Assembly (NCBI RefSeq): GCF_007004655.1
Contig: NZ_ML660089.1
Location: 186,001 to 250,000 of the forward strand
Reading direction: 5' to 3'
Length of the DNA stretch: 64,000 nucleotides
Source: Exilibacterium tricleocarpae
Lineage (GTDB): Bacteria; Pseudomonadota; Gammaproteobacteria; Pseudomonadales; Cellvibrionaceae
Positions within the stretch are counted from its first letter, which is position 1; each line of letters opens with the position of its first letter. Shown piece after piece: positions 34,586 through 44,028 of the stretch. Below the pieces are notes generated by a model, which saw only the letters and a list, made by a program, of their open reading frames with translations, was not told where the DNA came from and did not search any database. A program made the position numbers and the translations under genes.

Positions 34586-36088
34586 ATGCAAACATCTTCC
34601 GCTGTGGTATCCCCAGTCGTGATAGCGACGTTTTTGGCGTACCTCGCCACCGTGTTTTTGATTGGTTACTACGCTTACCGGCGCACCCGCGATGCCACGG
34701 ATTACTTTTTGGGTGGGCGCAGCCTGTCGCCCTGGGTGGCGGCCATCAGCGCCGGGGCCTCCGATATGAGCGGCTGGCTGCTGATCGGTCTGCCCGGCTA
34801 CGCCTATGTCGCGGGGCTGGAGGCGATCTGGATTGCCGTGGGCCTGGCCCTGGGGATCGCCGCCAGTTGGCTGCTGGTGGCCAGACCCCTGCGGGTGTTC
34901 AGCGCCGCCCTCGACGATGCCCTGACCCTGCCCAGCTACTTGCAGCGCCGCTTCCAGCAGCGCACGCCCTGGCTCGGGGTGGTCTCGGCGGTGTTTATTT
35001 TGCTGTTTTTCCTGCTCTATGTGAGTTCCGGCCTGATCGCCGGCGGCAAGTTGTTCAACACCGTCTTCCAGGTGCCTTATTCGGTAGCGGTCTGGGTCGG
35101 GGTGCTGGCGATTGTGTCTTACACCCTGTTTGGAGGGTTCCTGGCCGTGTCCTGGACGGATGTGGTGCAGGGCTTACTGATGACGGCAGCCCTGATGATC
35201 GTACCGCTGGTGGTCAGCGGCCAGTTGGGGGGTGTCGATGCCGGTGTGGCGGCGCTGGCCGACAAGAATCCGCATTTGCTGGACCCCTGGACCGATGCCG
35301 GTGGCGACCCGCTGGGCGCCATTGCCATTATCAGCCTGCTGGGGTGGGGGCTGGCCTATTTTGGCCAACCTCATATCCTGGCCCGCTTCAAAGCCGTGCG
35401 GTCGGCGCGGGAGATTCCCCGGGCAGCGGCGTTTGGCATCGGCTGGACAGTACTGGTGTTTACCGGTGCCATTGTGGTGGGGCTGACCGGGGCGGTCTAT
35501 TTCGAGCCCACCCTGGACGACGGTGAGCGTGTCTTTATGTTGCTGGTGGAGGCGTTGTTTCACCCGGTGGTGGCAGGCATTCTGCTGGCGGCTATTTTGG
35601 CGGCGATCATGAGCACCGCCGATTCACAACTGCTGGTGTGTTCTGCGGCGCTGGTGGAGGACCTGTTCACCCTGGTGAAAAAGGAGCAGGCCTCTGCCGC
35701 CCAGGCGGTGGTGCTCGGGCGCTGGTCGGTGTCGGTGATTGCCATCTGTGCCGCCCTGTTTGCCATGGACCCGGACAGCCGGGTGCTGGAAGTGGTGGCC
35801 TACGCCTGGGCGGGTCTGGGGGCGGCTTTCGGACCGGCTCTGTTGCTGAGTTTGTATTGGCGGCGGATGAACTGGCAGGGCGCCGCGGCGGGTATCATCG
35901 TCGGCGGTTCTACGGTGCCGATCTGGCGGCAGTTGAGCGGCGGTTGGTTCGGGCTCTACGAATTGGTGCCCGGGTTTTTCCTGTCGCTGCTGGCGGTGGT
36001 CGGTGTGACCCTGGCGACGCCGGCGCCGGCGCCGGCGGTGACCCGCAAGTACGATGATTTGAAAGCCCGCTTGCGCGCGGCCGGGTAG
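34586..36088 (+). CDS. putP: sodium/proline symporter PutP (SSS family)
   Basis: An inner-membrane Na+/proline symporter of 500 residues with about 13 helices. The family features are YYAYRRTRDATDYFLGGRSL, SAGASDMSGWLLIGLPGYAY (sodium and substrate region of helix 2), FGGFLAVSWTDVVQGLLM, GQPHILARFKAV and AAIMSTADSQLLVCSAALVE. ATG 34586 has AAGGCAG upstream and matches the usual N-terminus; the frame to 34493 adds a polar, non-family segment. No putA is nearby. It probably supplies proline as nutrient or osmoprotectant. Confidence 0.94.
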   Translation: MQTSSAVVSPVVIATFLAYLATVFLIGYYAYRRTRDATDYFLGGRSLSPWVAAISAGASDMSGWLLIGLPGYAYVAGLEAIWIAVGLALGIAASWLLVARPLRVFSAALDDALTLPSYLQRRFQQRTPWLGVVSAVFILLFFLLYVSSGLIAGGKLFNTVFQVPYSVAVWVGVLAIVSYTLFGGFLAVSWTDVVQGLLMTAALMIVPLVVSGQLGGVDAGVAALADKNPHLLDPWTDAGGDPLGAIAIISLLGWGLAYFGQPHILARFKAVRSAREIPRAAAFGIGWTVLVFTGAIVVGLTGAVYFEPTLDDGERVFMLLVEALFHPVVAGILLAAILAAIMSTADSQLLVCSAALVEDLFTLVKKEQASAAQAVVLGRWSVSVIAICAALFAMDPDSRVLEVVAYAWAGLGAAFGPALLLSLYWRRMNWQGAAAGIIVGGSTVPIWRQLSGGWFGLYELVPGFFLSLLAVVGVTLATPAPAPAVTRKYDDLKARLRAAG

Positions 36089-36246
36089 TGTCGGGTGGCC
36101 TGCGCGCAGCCGCGGTGCGGCGGGAGGCGGACGTGGTCGGCTGGGGGGATTTGCGGTAAATTCTCCACTGACTGAAAGCGTATAATCCGGCAGTGCGCGA
36201 ACCCTGGCCGCGACGGTGCGGGTGTTGCTGAGGAGATAAAAATTAC

Positions 36247-38694
36247 GTGCAGGCTTTTTTTCGAGGCATTTCCTTTCGGCTCGCCAAGGTTGGGGTGATT
36301 CTCGCCTTTGTACTGGGGTTGCTGATGAGCTCGGTACAGCTCTACCTGGATTTCCAGAGTCAGGAGCGGGCGCTGGAGAACCTGGCCAACCGTGTGATCG
36401 AGGTGGCCACGCCGCCGGCGGCGAGGGCGGTGCACACGCTGGATGACGATTTGTCGGTGGAAGTGGTCAACGGCCTGCTCACTTACGATTTTATCGTCGA
36501 GGTCACCATTACCGACGAACTGGGCAACGTGCTGGCGCAGGGGAAAAAACCGTCACCCGATACGGCCACCCGCTGGCTGACCCGCCGCATTACCGAGGAT
36601 ATCAAGTACTATGTCGCCCGGCTCGGTATCCCCGGCTACGGCGCCGCGATGGCCGGTAACATCCGCTTTGCCGTCGACGTGGACCGGGCGCTCGCAGGTT
36701 TTTTTGCCCGTTCCGGGCTGGTGATCGCCGCCGGTGTGCTGCGCAATATGTTACTGGTGCTGCTGCTGTTTTTTGCTTTCCACTACATGATAACCAAGCC
36801 GCTGATTCGCCTGTCGAAAGAAATCCAAACCATTAACCCCGACAAGCCGGAACAGCAGCGTCTCACCCCCTTGTCCCATCATCGCGGCGATGAACTGGCG
36901 CAACTGGTATCGAGCAGCAACCAGTTGCTCGACTCGGTGGAACTGGCGCTGGCCAAGCGCCGCGCGGTGGAACTCGCACTGCGCAAAAGTGAAGAACACG
37001 TGCGGCAAATCATAGACAGCCTGCCGGTGCTGGTCGGTGCGCGCAACAGTGAAGGACAGTTTATCTTTGCCAACAAAGCCCTGGCGGACTTTCTCGGCAA
37101 AACCACCGATGAGATGCGGTATTGTCCTATCACCGAGTTGGTGCCGCGCTATCTGTCCGATGTCGAGGAATTGATGCGCATGGATCGCAATGTCATCGAG
37201 AAGGGCGTGAAGATGCAGATGATGGAGGAGAGTTACGTCTCCGCCGACGGGGGCAGGTGTTACCTGCAGACGCATATCATGCCGCTGGAATTCTACGATG
37301 AAATCGTCGCCTTGGTGGTCTCGACGGATATCACCGAGCGCAAGCAGGCGCAGGCCAAGATGGAGCATATGGCCTACCACGACTCCCTCACCAACCTGCC
37401 CAACCGGATTCACCTGGTCGAGCGGCTGGAACACGAGGTGCGGCGGGCGCAGCGCCACCACTATTATGGTGCGGTGTTGTTTATCGATCTGGATCAGTTT
37501 AAAACCATCAATGACTCGCTGGGGCACCCGGTGGGTGATGTGATTCTCAAACAGGTCGCCAGCCGCCTGCTTGCCACGGTACGCGAGGAGGACCTGGTGG
37601 CGCGGCTCAGTGGCGACGAGTTCGTGGTGGTGCTGACCGTGCTCGATCAGGATATGGCTACCGGTGCGCTCAAGGCCGGTGAAATCGGCGAGAAAATTCG
37701 CCAGCGCATCTCCGAACCCTACGTTTACGACGATATGGAGCTGCGGGTTACCGGCAGTGTCGGTGTCGTGGTCTACCCCGACAAGGAGTCGACGGTACAC
37801 GAACTGTTGCGCTTTGCCGATACCGCCATGTACCAGGTGAAGGAGAAGGGGCGCGATGCGATCGAATTCTTCAATGAAGACATGGCCGATAAAGTCAGCC
37901 GCCAGTTGCTGATGGAGGGCGACCTGCACCGCGCTTTCGAGGATCGGCACTTCGAGCTGTGCTACCAGCCCAAGATCGACACCGAGTCGGCCAAGGTGGT
38001 GGGTGCGGAGGTATTGTTGCGCTGGCGTCACCCGGAAAAAGGGCTGATTTCACCCGGCGAATTTATCCCGGTGCTGGAGACCTCCGGGCTGATTCTGGAC
38101 GTCGGCCAATGGGTGCTGGAGGAGGCCTGCCGCCAGTTGAAGAGCTGGCAGGACCAGGGCATCTGGCAGGATGATATGAGGCTCAGCGTCAATATCAGCC
38201 CGCGACAGTTTCGCCGGCGCGGTTTTGTCGACGATGTTATTCGCACGCTGCAACAGATACCCATAGTGCCTCACACACTCGACATGGAGATTACCGAGGG
38301 TGTGGTGATTCAAAATGTCGAGGAAACCATTTTCACCATGACCACGCTCTCGACCCAGGGTATCAGCTTTTCGTTGGATGACTTTGGCACCGGGTATTCC
38401 TCTATCAGCTATCTGAAGCGCCTGCCGGTGGCGGCGCTGAAGATCGATCAGAGTTTTATCCGCGATATCCCCCACGATCGCAACGACCGGGTGCTGGTGG
38501 AGACCATTGTCGCCATGGGGCGCCTGTTGGGTCTTGAGATTGTGGCCGAAGGTGTGGAAAACGAAACGCAGCTGGCACTGATTCGGGATTTCGGCTGCCA
38601 TTATTACCAGGGATACTATGCCAGCGCGCCGGTGGATGCCGCGACATTTGTGCAAATTCTTACCGCTGTGGAGGCGCAAACCACGACCGCCTGA
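36247..38694 (+). CDS. membrane GGDEF-EAL protein with PAS domain
   Basis: An 815-residue c-di-GMP enzyme or receptor. A periplasmic sensor is bounded by helices at about 15-33 and 155-180, then a HAMP-like linker, a PAS domain at about 250-370 (HVRQIIDSLPVLVGARNSEG, VVSTDITERKQAQAKMEHMA), a GGDEF domain (active site SGDEF in ARLSGDEFVVVL) and an EAL domain (GAEVLLRWRHPEKGLISPGE, DDFGTGYSSISYL, LKIDQSFIRDI, VAEGVENETQL). The GGDEF motif has Ser at position one and the EAL motif reads EVL; the metal-binding acids (Glu in EVL, DDFG pair) are kept, so phosphodiesterase activity is plausible. The start is GTG with GAGGAG upstream. It is convergent with rsmE. Confidence 0.92.
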   Translation: MQAFFRGISFRLAKVGVILAFVLGLLMSSVQLYLDFQSQERALENLANRVIEVATPPAARAVHTLDDDLSVEVVNGLLTYDFIVEVTITDELGNVLAQGKKPSPDTATRWLTRRITEDIKYYVARLGIPGYGAAMAGNIRFAVDVDRALAGFFARSGLVIAAGVLRNMLLVLLLFFAFHYMITKPLIRLSKEIQTINPDKPEQQRLTPLSHHRGDELAQLVSSSNQLLDSVELALAKRRAVELALRKSEEHVRQIIDSLPVLVGARNSEGQFIFANKALADFLGKTTDEMRYCPITELVPRYLSDVEELMRMDRNVIEKGVKMQMMEESYVSADGGRCYLQTHIMPLEFYDEIVALVVSTDITERKQAQAKMEHMAYHDSLTNLPNRIHLVERLEHEVRRAQRHHYYGAVLFIDLDQFKTINDSLGHPVGDVILKQVASRLLATVREEDLVARLSGDEFVVVLTVLDQDMATGALKAGEIGEKIRQRISEPYVYDDMELRVTGSVGVVVYPDKESTVHELLRFADTAMYQVKEKGRDAIEFFNEDMADKVSRQLLMEGDLHRAFEDRHFELCYQPKIDTESAKVVGAEVLLRWRHPEKGLISPGEFIPVLETSGLILDVGQWVLEEACRQLKSWQDQGIWQDDMRLSVNISPRQFRRRGFVDDVIRTLQQIPIVPHTLDMEITEGVVIQNVEETIFTMTTLSTQGISFSLDDFGTGYSSISYLKRLPVAALKIDQSFIRDIPHDRNDRVLVETIVAMGRLLGLEIVAEGVENETQLALIRDFGCHYYQGYYASAPVDAATFVQILTAVEAQTTTA

Positions 38695-38726
38695 TAAAGT
38701 GTTGTGCCGCAGTGGGTATTGGCTGT

Positions 38727-39434
38727 CTAAAAAAGCTTTGCCAGCAGGGCGGGAATCGCCGTTTCAACGCGCAGTATTCGTCTCCCCAGGTGCACGGCCT
38801 CAAAGCCGCAGTCGATCAGTTTGTCCACCTCATACTGGATGAAGCCGCCCTCGGGCCCGACCGCCAGTGTGATCGGCTCGCGCACCCGCAGCGGGCAGAG
38901 CGATCCCCTATTCGGATGCGCCACCAGGGCCCGCGAGCGGTGGATCAGAGCCGGCAGTTCATCCTCGACAAAGGGTTTGAAGCGTTTGCGCAGTTCAACC
39001 TGCGGCAAGCGCGTATCTTTCGCCTGCTCCAGGCCCAGGATCAGGTTTTCCTGAATCGATTTCCGGTCCAATACCGGGCTTTGCCAATAGCTTTTCTCCA
39101 CCCGGTAGCTGTTCAGCAGGTACAGGCTCTTGACGCCCATGGCGGCTATTGTCTGCAAGATGCGTTTGAGCATTTTGGGCCTGGGCAGTGCCACTATCAG
39201 CGTAACCGGCAGGGGCGGGGGCGGCGGCGAATCGAAATCGACCGTCATTTCAATGGCTTGCCCGTCCACCGCTGTCACTGTGCCGCGGCCCATATCCCCG
39301 TTGATGAGTCCGACTGCCAGTGAGGTGCCGATATCCGGTTGGTGCACGGCCAGGATATGATCGCGGCGGCGTCCATGCAGTTTGACCCGATGGCTGGCAA
39401 TAAAGTCTTCGCTGAGAAGCAGGATCAGGTTCAT
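38727..39434 (-). CDS. rsmE: 16S rRNA (uracil(1498)-N(3))-methyltransferase
   Basis: SPOUT-family enzyme that methylates U1498 of 16S rRNA using S-adenosylmethionine. It has 235 residues, the normal length. The N-terminal PUA-like domain is followed by the knotted SPOUT domain: VALPRPKMLKRILQTIAAMG, NSYRVEKSYWQSP, ITLAVGPEGGFIQYEVDKL and GRRILRVETAI, which bind cofactor in the C-terminal knot. The gene ends 32 bases from the stop of the convergent GGDEF-EAL gene. A REP-like cluster lies upstream of its start. Confidence 0.95.
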   Translation of the reverse strand: MNLILLLSEDFIASHRVKLHGRRRDHILAVHQPDIGTSLAVGLINGDMGRGTVTAVDGQAIEMTVDFDSPPPPPLPVTLIVALPRPKMLKRILQTIAAMGVKSLYLLNSYRVEKSYWQSPVLDRKSIQENLILGLEQAKDTRLPQVELRKRFKPFVEDELPALIHRSRALVAHPNRGSLCPLRVREPITLAVGPEGGFIQYEVDKLIDCGFEAVHLGRRILRVETAIPALLAKLF

Positions 39435-39527
39435 GGCGGCAGACTTGAAGTGACTGTTTTTTGAATTTGGTACGCGATTCTACATGAGTTCTTGGGTGCT
39501 GACAGCTTTTGCGGGTGGGGTTGTATT

Positions 39528-39865
39528 GGAAATAGATATAGCGAGTGGTGCCACCACCGGTGGCACGGTGCGGGGACGTCACTTTAGTTGCGTCCCCTTA
39601 GAATGGTGCCACTCCCCTTTCTAAAGGCACCACTAGAAACTTGTCAGTAGCCAAATAGAGTAAATAAAGGATTGAAAGGGACTGATAGAGGTGGTCTCGT
39701 TCACCGGGAGTGGTCCCGCTCGAAGGGGACAGGTAAAACCTGTCCCCGCACCGTGCTACCGGGAGAGGTGCCCTCGTTAACGGGGAGTGGTTTCCCTCGA
39801 AGGGGACGCAACTAAAGTTACGTCCCCGCACCGTGCCGCTGGAAGAGGTGCCACTCGCTATTTCC
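39528..39865. repeat. REP/REPIN-like palindromic cluster (338 bp)
   Basis: The ends are inverted: GGAAATAG, then AGCGAGTGG, on the left (39528 on) and CCACTCGCT with CTATTTCC on the right (39851-39865). Inside are three GGGGAC/GTCCCC hairpins: 39571-39597, 39725-39747 (GGGGACAGGT AAA ACCTGTCCCC) and 39801-39826. There are also several GGTGCCACT/GTGGCACC words. The GGGGACAGGT-type hairpin is typical of REPs linked to REP-associated tyrosine transposases (RAYTs). No transposase frame is present here. The cluster accounts for the gene-free 39435-39900. Confidence 0.75.
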
Positions 39866-39900
39866 GGCGTCGGACCACACCGACGCCTCCGCGAAATCGA

Positions 39901-41871
39901 TCAGCCACTCACCCTAAACCGACCGACCTGGCTTTGCAACTCCGCGGCCAACCGGGCGAATTGGGCGGCCGAATCGTTCAACTGTTCGCTGGCCCTGGCT
40001 GAATCTCCGGCCTGGTCCTTCACGTTTACCAGGTTTTTATTTATCTCTCCGGTCACCGCTGTCTGCTCTTCGGTGGCGGTGGCTATTTGCCTGATCATCG
40101 AATCCATTTGCTGCACCCGGGTGACAATACCCTCCAGTGCCTGGTCCACCTGCTGGGCCTGTTCCACAACTGCCTCGGCCTGGTCGCGACTGGCGTTCAT
40201 ACGCCCCACCGCCTGCTGGGCACTGGACCGCAGTTGCTCCACGGTTTTGCGGATCTCTTCGGTGGACTCCCGCGTCCGGCTGGCCAGCGTACGAACTTCG
40301 TCGGCTACTACCGCAAAGCCGCGTCCCTGCTCGCCGGCTCGCGCCGCCTCGATCGCCGCATTGAGAGCGAGCAGGTTGGTTTGCTCGGCAATGCTGTTGA
40401 TGACTTCGACGACTGTATCAACAGTCTCGCTGGCATTACCCACGGTGTCGATGACCGCAGCGCTTTCGCGGATTTGTTCACCCAGTGTGGCGATTGCCGC
40501 AAGCGCCTGTGACTCAATATCACGCCCCTGTTCCGCCTCTGCTCTGGCTTGATCAGCAGACTGCGCCGTTTCCTGAACATTGCTGGCGACCTGATTCAGG
40601 GTGGCTGACATCTGCTCCACTGCAGTGGCGACTAAATCGGTCTCAGCGACCTGTTTGTCGACGGTCGTGCGACTTTCAGCGCTGACCTGGTTCAAGCCTT
40701 CGCTGGCGGCCACGAGTTGGCCCGTGGAGGTTTGCACGGCGCTGATGATGTCATGGAGCTTTGCCACAAAGCGATTGAAGTTGCTGGCCAATTCACCTAA
40801 TTCATCGTTACCTTTGACGTCCAGGCGAGCCGTCAGGTCGCCATCGCCATCGGCGATCTCCGCCAGCATCTCGTTGGTGCGCCGCAGCGCCAGCAGAATG
40901 GCCTGCACGATAAACCAGGTGATACCGCAACCCAGCAGCAGTGCCACCAGCGTGAGGGTGACCGACGCTTTTCCGGCGTCTTCCATCAAGCCCTCGATGA
41001 AACGCCCCTGCTCATCAAGCGATTCCGCGACACTGGCGTGCAACTTTTCGGACTCAGCCGCAACCTCAGGGCCAATGGCGTCCATGCGTGCAACCGCCGC
41101 GTTGCGGGTTTCAATCGCCGTAACCACCCCCGCAAAGCCCTCCTGGTAAACCGCCAGTCTCGCCGCCACTTGATCGGTCAGACTGCGCATCTCAGGGCTC
41201 AGCGAATTACTCTGTAAAACTGACAAGTCGGTCGTGAGTTCCCGAAGCTCCTGTGTCGCCCGCTCGCGTGATTCGACATCGTTGTTCATAAGGAACTTGT
41301 AGGCATACAGGCGCGCCAGCAGCAGATGCCGTTGTGCGACTCCGGCTTCGAATGCTGTCTCGATATCGCCGCCCTTATGGGCAGTCTCCATGATCTCAGA
41401 CAGGGCCCTCTCCATCGGTTTGCCGTTGGCATCCAATTTCCCCTCTACCAACTCATGCCGGCGATTCATATTGCTGACGACTTTTTCCTCGAACAGGCGG
41501 CTGTATTCCTCGTGCAGTGTGGAAATAGTCTGAACCAGTTTGACGCGCTGCGGATGGGTAATTGCCTCTTTTGCCTGGCTGAGGCGGGTTCTGGCCGAAG
41601 TAGCCTGTTGGCGGAAAACGGCTACCGCTCTCGGGTCGCTGCTTTTGAGATAAGACTTCAGCGTCAGGCGCTGGCGCAAGATATCCGCCACCGTTTGACT
41701 GGCCAGGTTTGTGTCAGCGGTCAAATCTTCAGCAAAGACGCGTATTTCCTTTTCCAGCGACAGGTTGTTAAACATTGTGAACCCGCCGAAAAACAGCAGT
41801 AGCAGCATGAGCAGTGCGGGGGCCAGCCATACTTTCGCGGCAAGTGGGAGGTTGGTAAGTAGATTTATCAT
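39901..41871 (-). CDS. methyl-accepting chemotaxis protein with large helical periplasmic sensor
   Basis: A 656-residue chemoreceptor. The first membrane helix lies at about 11-31 and the second at about 305-330 ([20 protein letters not shown]), bounding a periplasmic region of about 270 residues that is all-helical and resembles the bimodular HBM sensor type. A HAMP domain follows ([36 protein letters not shown]), then the signalling hairpin with the tip [20 protein letters not shown] and [19 protein letters not shown]. It ends QVGRFRVSG without a CheR-binding pentapeptide. A sigma-54-like site lies about 48 bases upstream (41920-41934). The ligand cannot be told. Confidence 0.94.
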   Translation of the reverse strand: MINLLTNLPLAAKVWLAPALLMLLLLFFGGFTMFNNLSLEKEIRVFAEDLTADTNLASQTVADILRQRLTLKSYLKSSDPRAVAVFRQQATSARTRLSQAKEAITHPQRVKLVQTISTLHEEYSRLFEEKVVSNMNRRHELVEGKLDANGKPMERALSEIMETAHKGGDIETAFEAGVAQRHLLLARLYAYKFLMNNDVESRERATQELRELTTDLSVLQSNSLSPEMRSLTDQVAARLAVYQEGFAGVVTAIETRNAAVARMDAIGPEVAAESEKLHASVAESLDEQGRFIEGLMEDAGKASVTLTLVALLLGCGITWFIVQAILLALRRTNEMLAEIADGDGDLTARLDVKGNDELGELASNFNRFVAKLHDIISAVQTSTGQLVAASEGLNQVSAESRTTVDKQVAETDLVATAVEQMSATLNQVASNVQETAQSADQARAEAEQGRDIESQALAAIATLGEQIRESAAVIDTVGNASETVDTVVEVINSIAEQTNLLALNAAIEAARAGEQGRGFAVVADEVRTLASRTRESTEEIRKTVEQLRSSAQQAVGRMNASRDQAEAVVEQAQQVDQALEGIVTRVQQMDSMIRQIATATEEQTAVTGEINKNLVNVKDQAGDSARASEQLNDSAAQFARLAAELQSQVGRFRVSG

Positions 41872-41919
41872 ACGGGTTTTCCTGGCTTTACAAAAAGTCT
41901 AGGCAATGGCTTTTAGATT

Positions 41920-41934
41920 ACAACTTTTGTGCCA
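41920..41934 (-). promoter_or_regulatory. candidate sigma-54 promoter of the MCP gene
   Basis: On the minus strand TGGCAC, five bases, TTGT. The -24 box is perfect; the -12 box has T in place of the usual C in TTGC. It lies about 48 bases upstream of the MCP start codon. Confidence 0.5.
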
Positions 41935-42055
41935 GCTATCTGTGCTGATTTTCACCTGTGGTGACGGCTTTTGGCCTTTCCCATTGGGAAGGTAAAAAAG
42001 GCGGCATCGGTCGAGGGTGAGTGGTGAGTGGGCTGTGCTTGTGGGCCGGGACTGC

Positions 42056-42131
42056 TGGCGCCCTCGGCAGGAGTCGAACCTGCAATCTTACCCTTAGGAG
42101 GGGTCTGCATTATCCATTATGCTACGAGGGC
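42056..42131 (-). tRNA. tRNA-Arg (anticodon CCU)
   Basis: The minus strand gives a 76-base cloverleaf: acceptor GCCCTCG with CGAGGGC, a short D arm (GCATAATGGATAATGC), anticodon loop CTCCTAA (anticodon CCU, reads AGG), T arm GCAGG TTCGACT CCTGC, discriminator G and encoded CCA. The top pair of the anticodon stem looks mismatched (G-A), but all else fits. The 455-base stretch around it (41872-42326) contains no protein gene. Confidence 0.93.
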
Positions 42132-42326
42132 GTGGCTTCCTCGCCCCCATACAGGCGGCGGGACACCGATCATACAAGAGATTGGCCTAAGCCACAACCT
42201 GTTGATTTTCGGTTACTTTTTCTGAATCACGACAGTTGCACTAAACTTTAGGAAGCACCGATGGTCATAAGATGCCAATGAGGTTAAGCTTCCCGTCTTT
42301 CAACAGTATTCGAAGAAGTCTCTTAT

Positions 42327-43337
42327 ATGCTCGATACTCGTCCCCTGCTGGAGAATACCGACTTTCCCATCCTCAAGCGCGGCCAGTTGCAGACGCTGCA
42401 GGCCAATTTGGGCTATCTCTGCAACCTCAGTTGCACCCACTGTCATGTCAATGCCGGCCCGCGCCGCACTGAGCTGATGGACCGGGATACCGTCGATATA
42501 CTGTTGGCGTTCCTGGAAAAGCACCAGTTGTCCTGTCTGGATGTGACCGGCGGCGCGCCGGAAATGAATCCCCATTTTTGTGATCTCGTCGCCGCCGCGC
42601 GGCAACTGGGCGTCAGTGTGATCGACCGCTGTAACCTGACCGTGTTGCTTGAGCCGGGGTATGAACATATCGCCGAATTTCTCGCCGAACAACAGGTCTG
42701 TATCACCGCCTCGCTGCCCTGTTATGCCGCAGACAATGTCGCCGAGCAGCGTGGCAAAGGGGTCTACGAGAAATCGATAGAGGTACTGCAGCGGTTGAAC
42801 CAGCTTGGCTATGGCCGCGATCCCCGGTTGCCCCTGAATCTGGTTTACAACCCCAACGGCGAATTCCTGCCGCCGCCTCAACAGCAACTGCAGGCCGACT
42901 ATAAACGCGAGCTGATGGAGCGGCACGGTATCGTTTTCGATGAGTTGCTGACCATTACCAATATGCCCATCAGCCGTTTTGGCAGCGTGCTGCTGGCCAA
43001 GGGCCGGTATGACGGCTATATGCAATTGCTGAAAGACAACTACGATGCGGCGAATCTGGCGTCGGTCATGTGCCGTTCGCTGATCAGTGTCGATTGGCGG
43101 GGCTACGTGTACGACTGCGATTTCAATCAAATGCTCGACTGGCCGCTCAGGTTCGACGGGCAGCAGCCGCTGCAACGCACGGGAGTGTTCGCACCGCTGA
43201 TTACCAGCGACCGGCCCCGCGTGCATCTCGGGGAGCTGCTCGAGCGGGACCTGAGCGAGCAGGAAATCCTGGTGGGTGATCATTGCTACGGATGCGCGGC
43301 CGGACAGGGAAGCAGTTGTAGCGGTGCCCTTGGTTAG
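42327..43337 (+). CDS. arsS: ArsS-type radical SAM/Cys-rich domain protein (arsenosugar biosynthesis)
   Basis: A 336-residue radical SAM enzyme. The cluster motif is CNLSCTHC (CxxxCxxC) at about 34-41, followed by DVTGGAPEMNPHF. A Cys-rich C-terminal region follows, with MCRSLISVDWRGYVYDCDFN and a terminal HCYGCAAGQGSSCSG. This is the ArsS (TIGR04167-like) architecture. ArsS is thought to transfer the deoxyadenosyl group to dimethylarsenic in arsenosugar or arsenolipid synthesis. Some relatives carry selenocysteine in the tail; here the codon is Cys. The ribosome site GAAGAAG lies 9 bases upstream. It overlaps the following glycosyltransferase start by 14 bases. No arsM is seen in the window. 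Confidence 0.88.
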   Translation: MLDTRPLLENTDFPILKRGQLQTLQANLGYLCNLSCTHCHVNAGPRRTELMDRDTVDILLAFLEKHQLSCLDVTGGAPEMNPHFCDLVAAARQLGVSVIDRCNLTVLLEPGYEHIAEFLAEQQVCITASLPCYAADNVAEQRGKGVYEKSIEVLQRLNQLGYGRDPRLPLNLVYNPNGEFLPPPQQQLQADYKRELMERHGIVFDELLTITNMPISRFGSVLLAKGRYDGYMQLLKDNYDAANLASVMCRSLISVDWRGYVYDCDFNQMLDWPLRFDGQQPLQRTGVFAPLITSDRPRVHLGELLERDLSEQEILVGDHCYGCAAGQGSSCSGALG

Positions 43338-44028
43338 CTTGAGTATTATTATTCCCGCACTGAACGAGGTGGCGGCGATAGCCGCGACACTTGCGCCTCT
43401 GCAGGGCTGGCGGGAGCGGGGTGTGGAAGTCATTCTCGCCGATGGCGGCAGTCTCGATGGTACTCTCGAGGCGGCGCGCGCCGGTGTGGACCGCGTGGTT
43501 TCCAGTGTGCCGGGCAGATCGGTGCAGATGAATGCCGGGGCCGCGGTGGCGCGGGGCGACTATCTGTTGTTTTTACACGCCGATACCACGCTTCCCGCGG
43601 CGTTTGCCGGGGATATTGATCACTGGGCGACGCGGCAGGTGGCCTGGGGCTTTTTCCCCGTACGGCTGAGTGGAGCGGGCGTAGTGCTGCGTGTTGTGGA
43701 GCGGGCGATGAACTGGCGTTCGCGGTGGACCGCCGTTGCCACCGGTGATCAGTGCCTGTTTGTGCGCCGCGATCTGTTTCGCCAACTCGGCGGTTTCCCC
43801 GCCATCCCCCTGATGGAGGATGTGGCAATGAGCAAACAGTTGCGGCGCCTGTCTGCGCCCCATATCGAAGCGCAGCCGGTGGTCACCTCCAGTCGGCGCT
43901 GGGAGCGACGCGGCGTTGCTAAAACCGTCGCCTTGATGTGGTGGTTGCGCCTGGCGTACTTTTTCGGTCGTGATCCCGGCCGGCTGGCGAAAATCTACTA
44001 CCCCGATACGACCCCCGATGAGCCATAA
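43324..44028 (+). CDS. TIGR04283-type family 2 glycosyltransferase
   Basis: A cytoplasmic GT2 enzyme of about 234 residues. The N-terminus is typical (LVSLSIIIPALNEVAAIAAT). The nucleotide-sugar region shows VILADGGSLDGTLEAAR and the catalytic DxD-type motif FLHADTTLP. RSVQMNAGAAVARGDYLLFL is the family signature. I chose GTG 43324, which overlaps arsS by 14 bases and puts the sequence at the family start; GTG 43276 is possible. This family is commonly adjacent to ArsS and the TIGR04282 protein, as here, and has been named an arsenosugar biosynthesis glycosyltransferase. The next gene overlaps its 3' end by 11 bases. Confidence 0.85.
   Translation: MPLVSLSIIIPALNEVAAIAATLAPLQGWRERGVEVILADGGSLDGTLEAARAGVDRVVSSVPGRSVQMNAGAAVARGDYLLFLHADTTLPAAFAGDIDHWATRQVAWGFFPVRLSGAGVVLRVVERAMNWRSRWTAVATGDQCLFVRRDLFRQLGGFPAIPLMEDVAMSKQLRRLSAPHIEAQPVVTSSRRWERRGVAKTVALMWWLRLAYFFGRDPGRLAKIYYPDTTPDEP

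Noticed and set aside
42056-42131. tRNA-Arg as an attachment site for an integrated element
   Set aside because: No integrase and no repeat of the tRNA 3' end was seen nearby.
42327-43337. ArsS as a selenoprotein
   Set aside because: The terminal Cys positions are encoded by Cys codons and the frame ends in TAG, with no in-frame TGA read-through needed.
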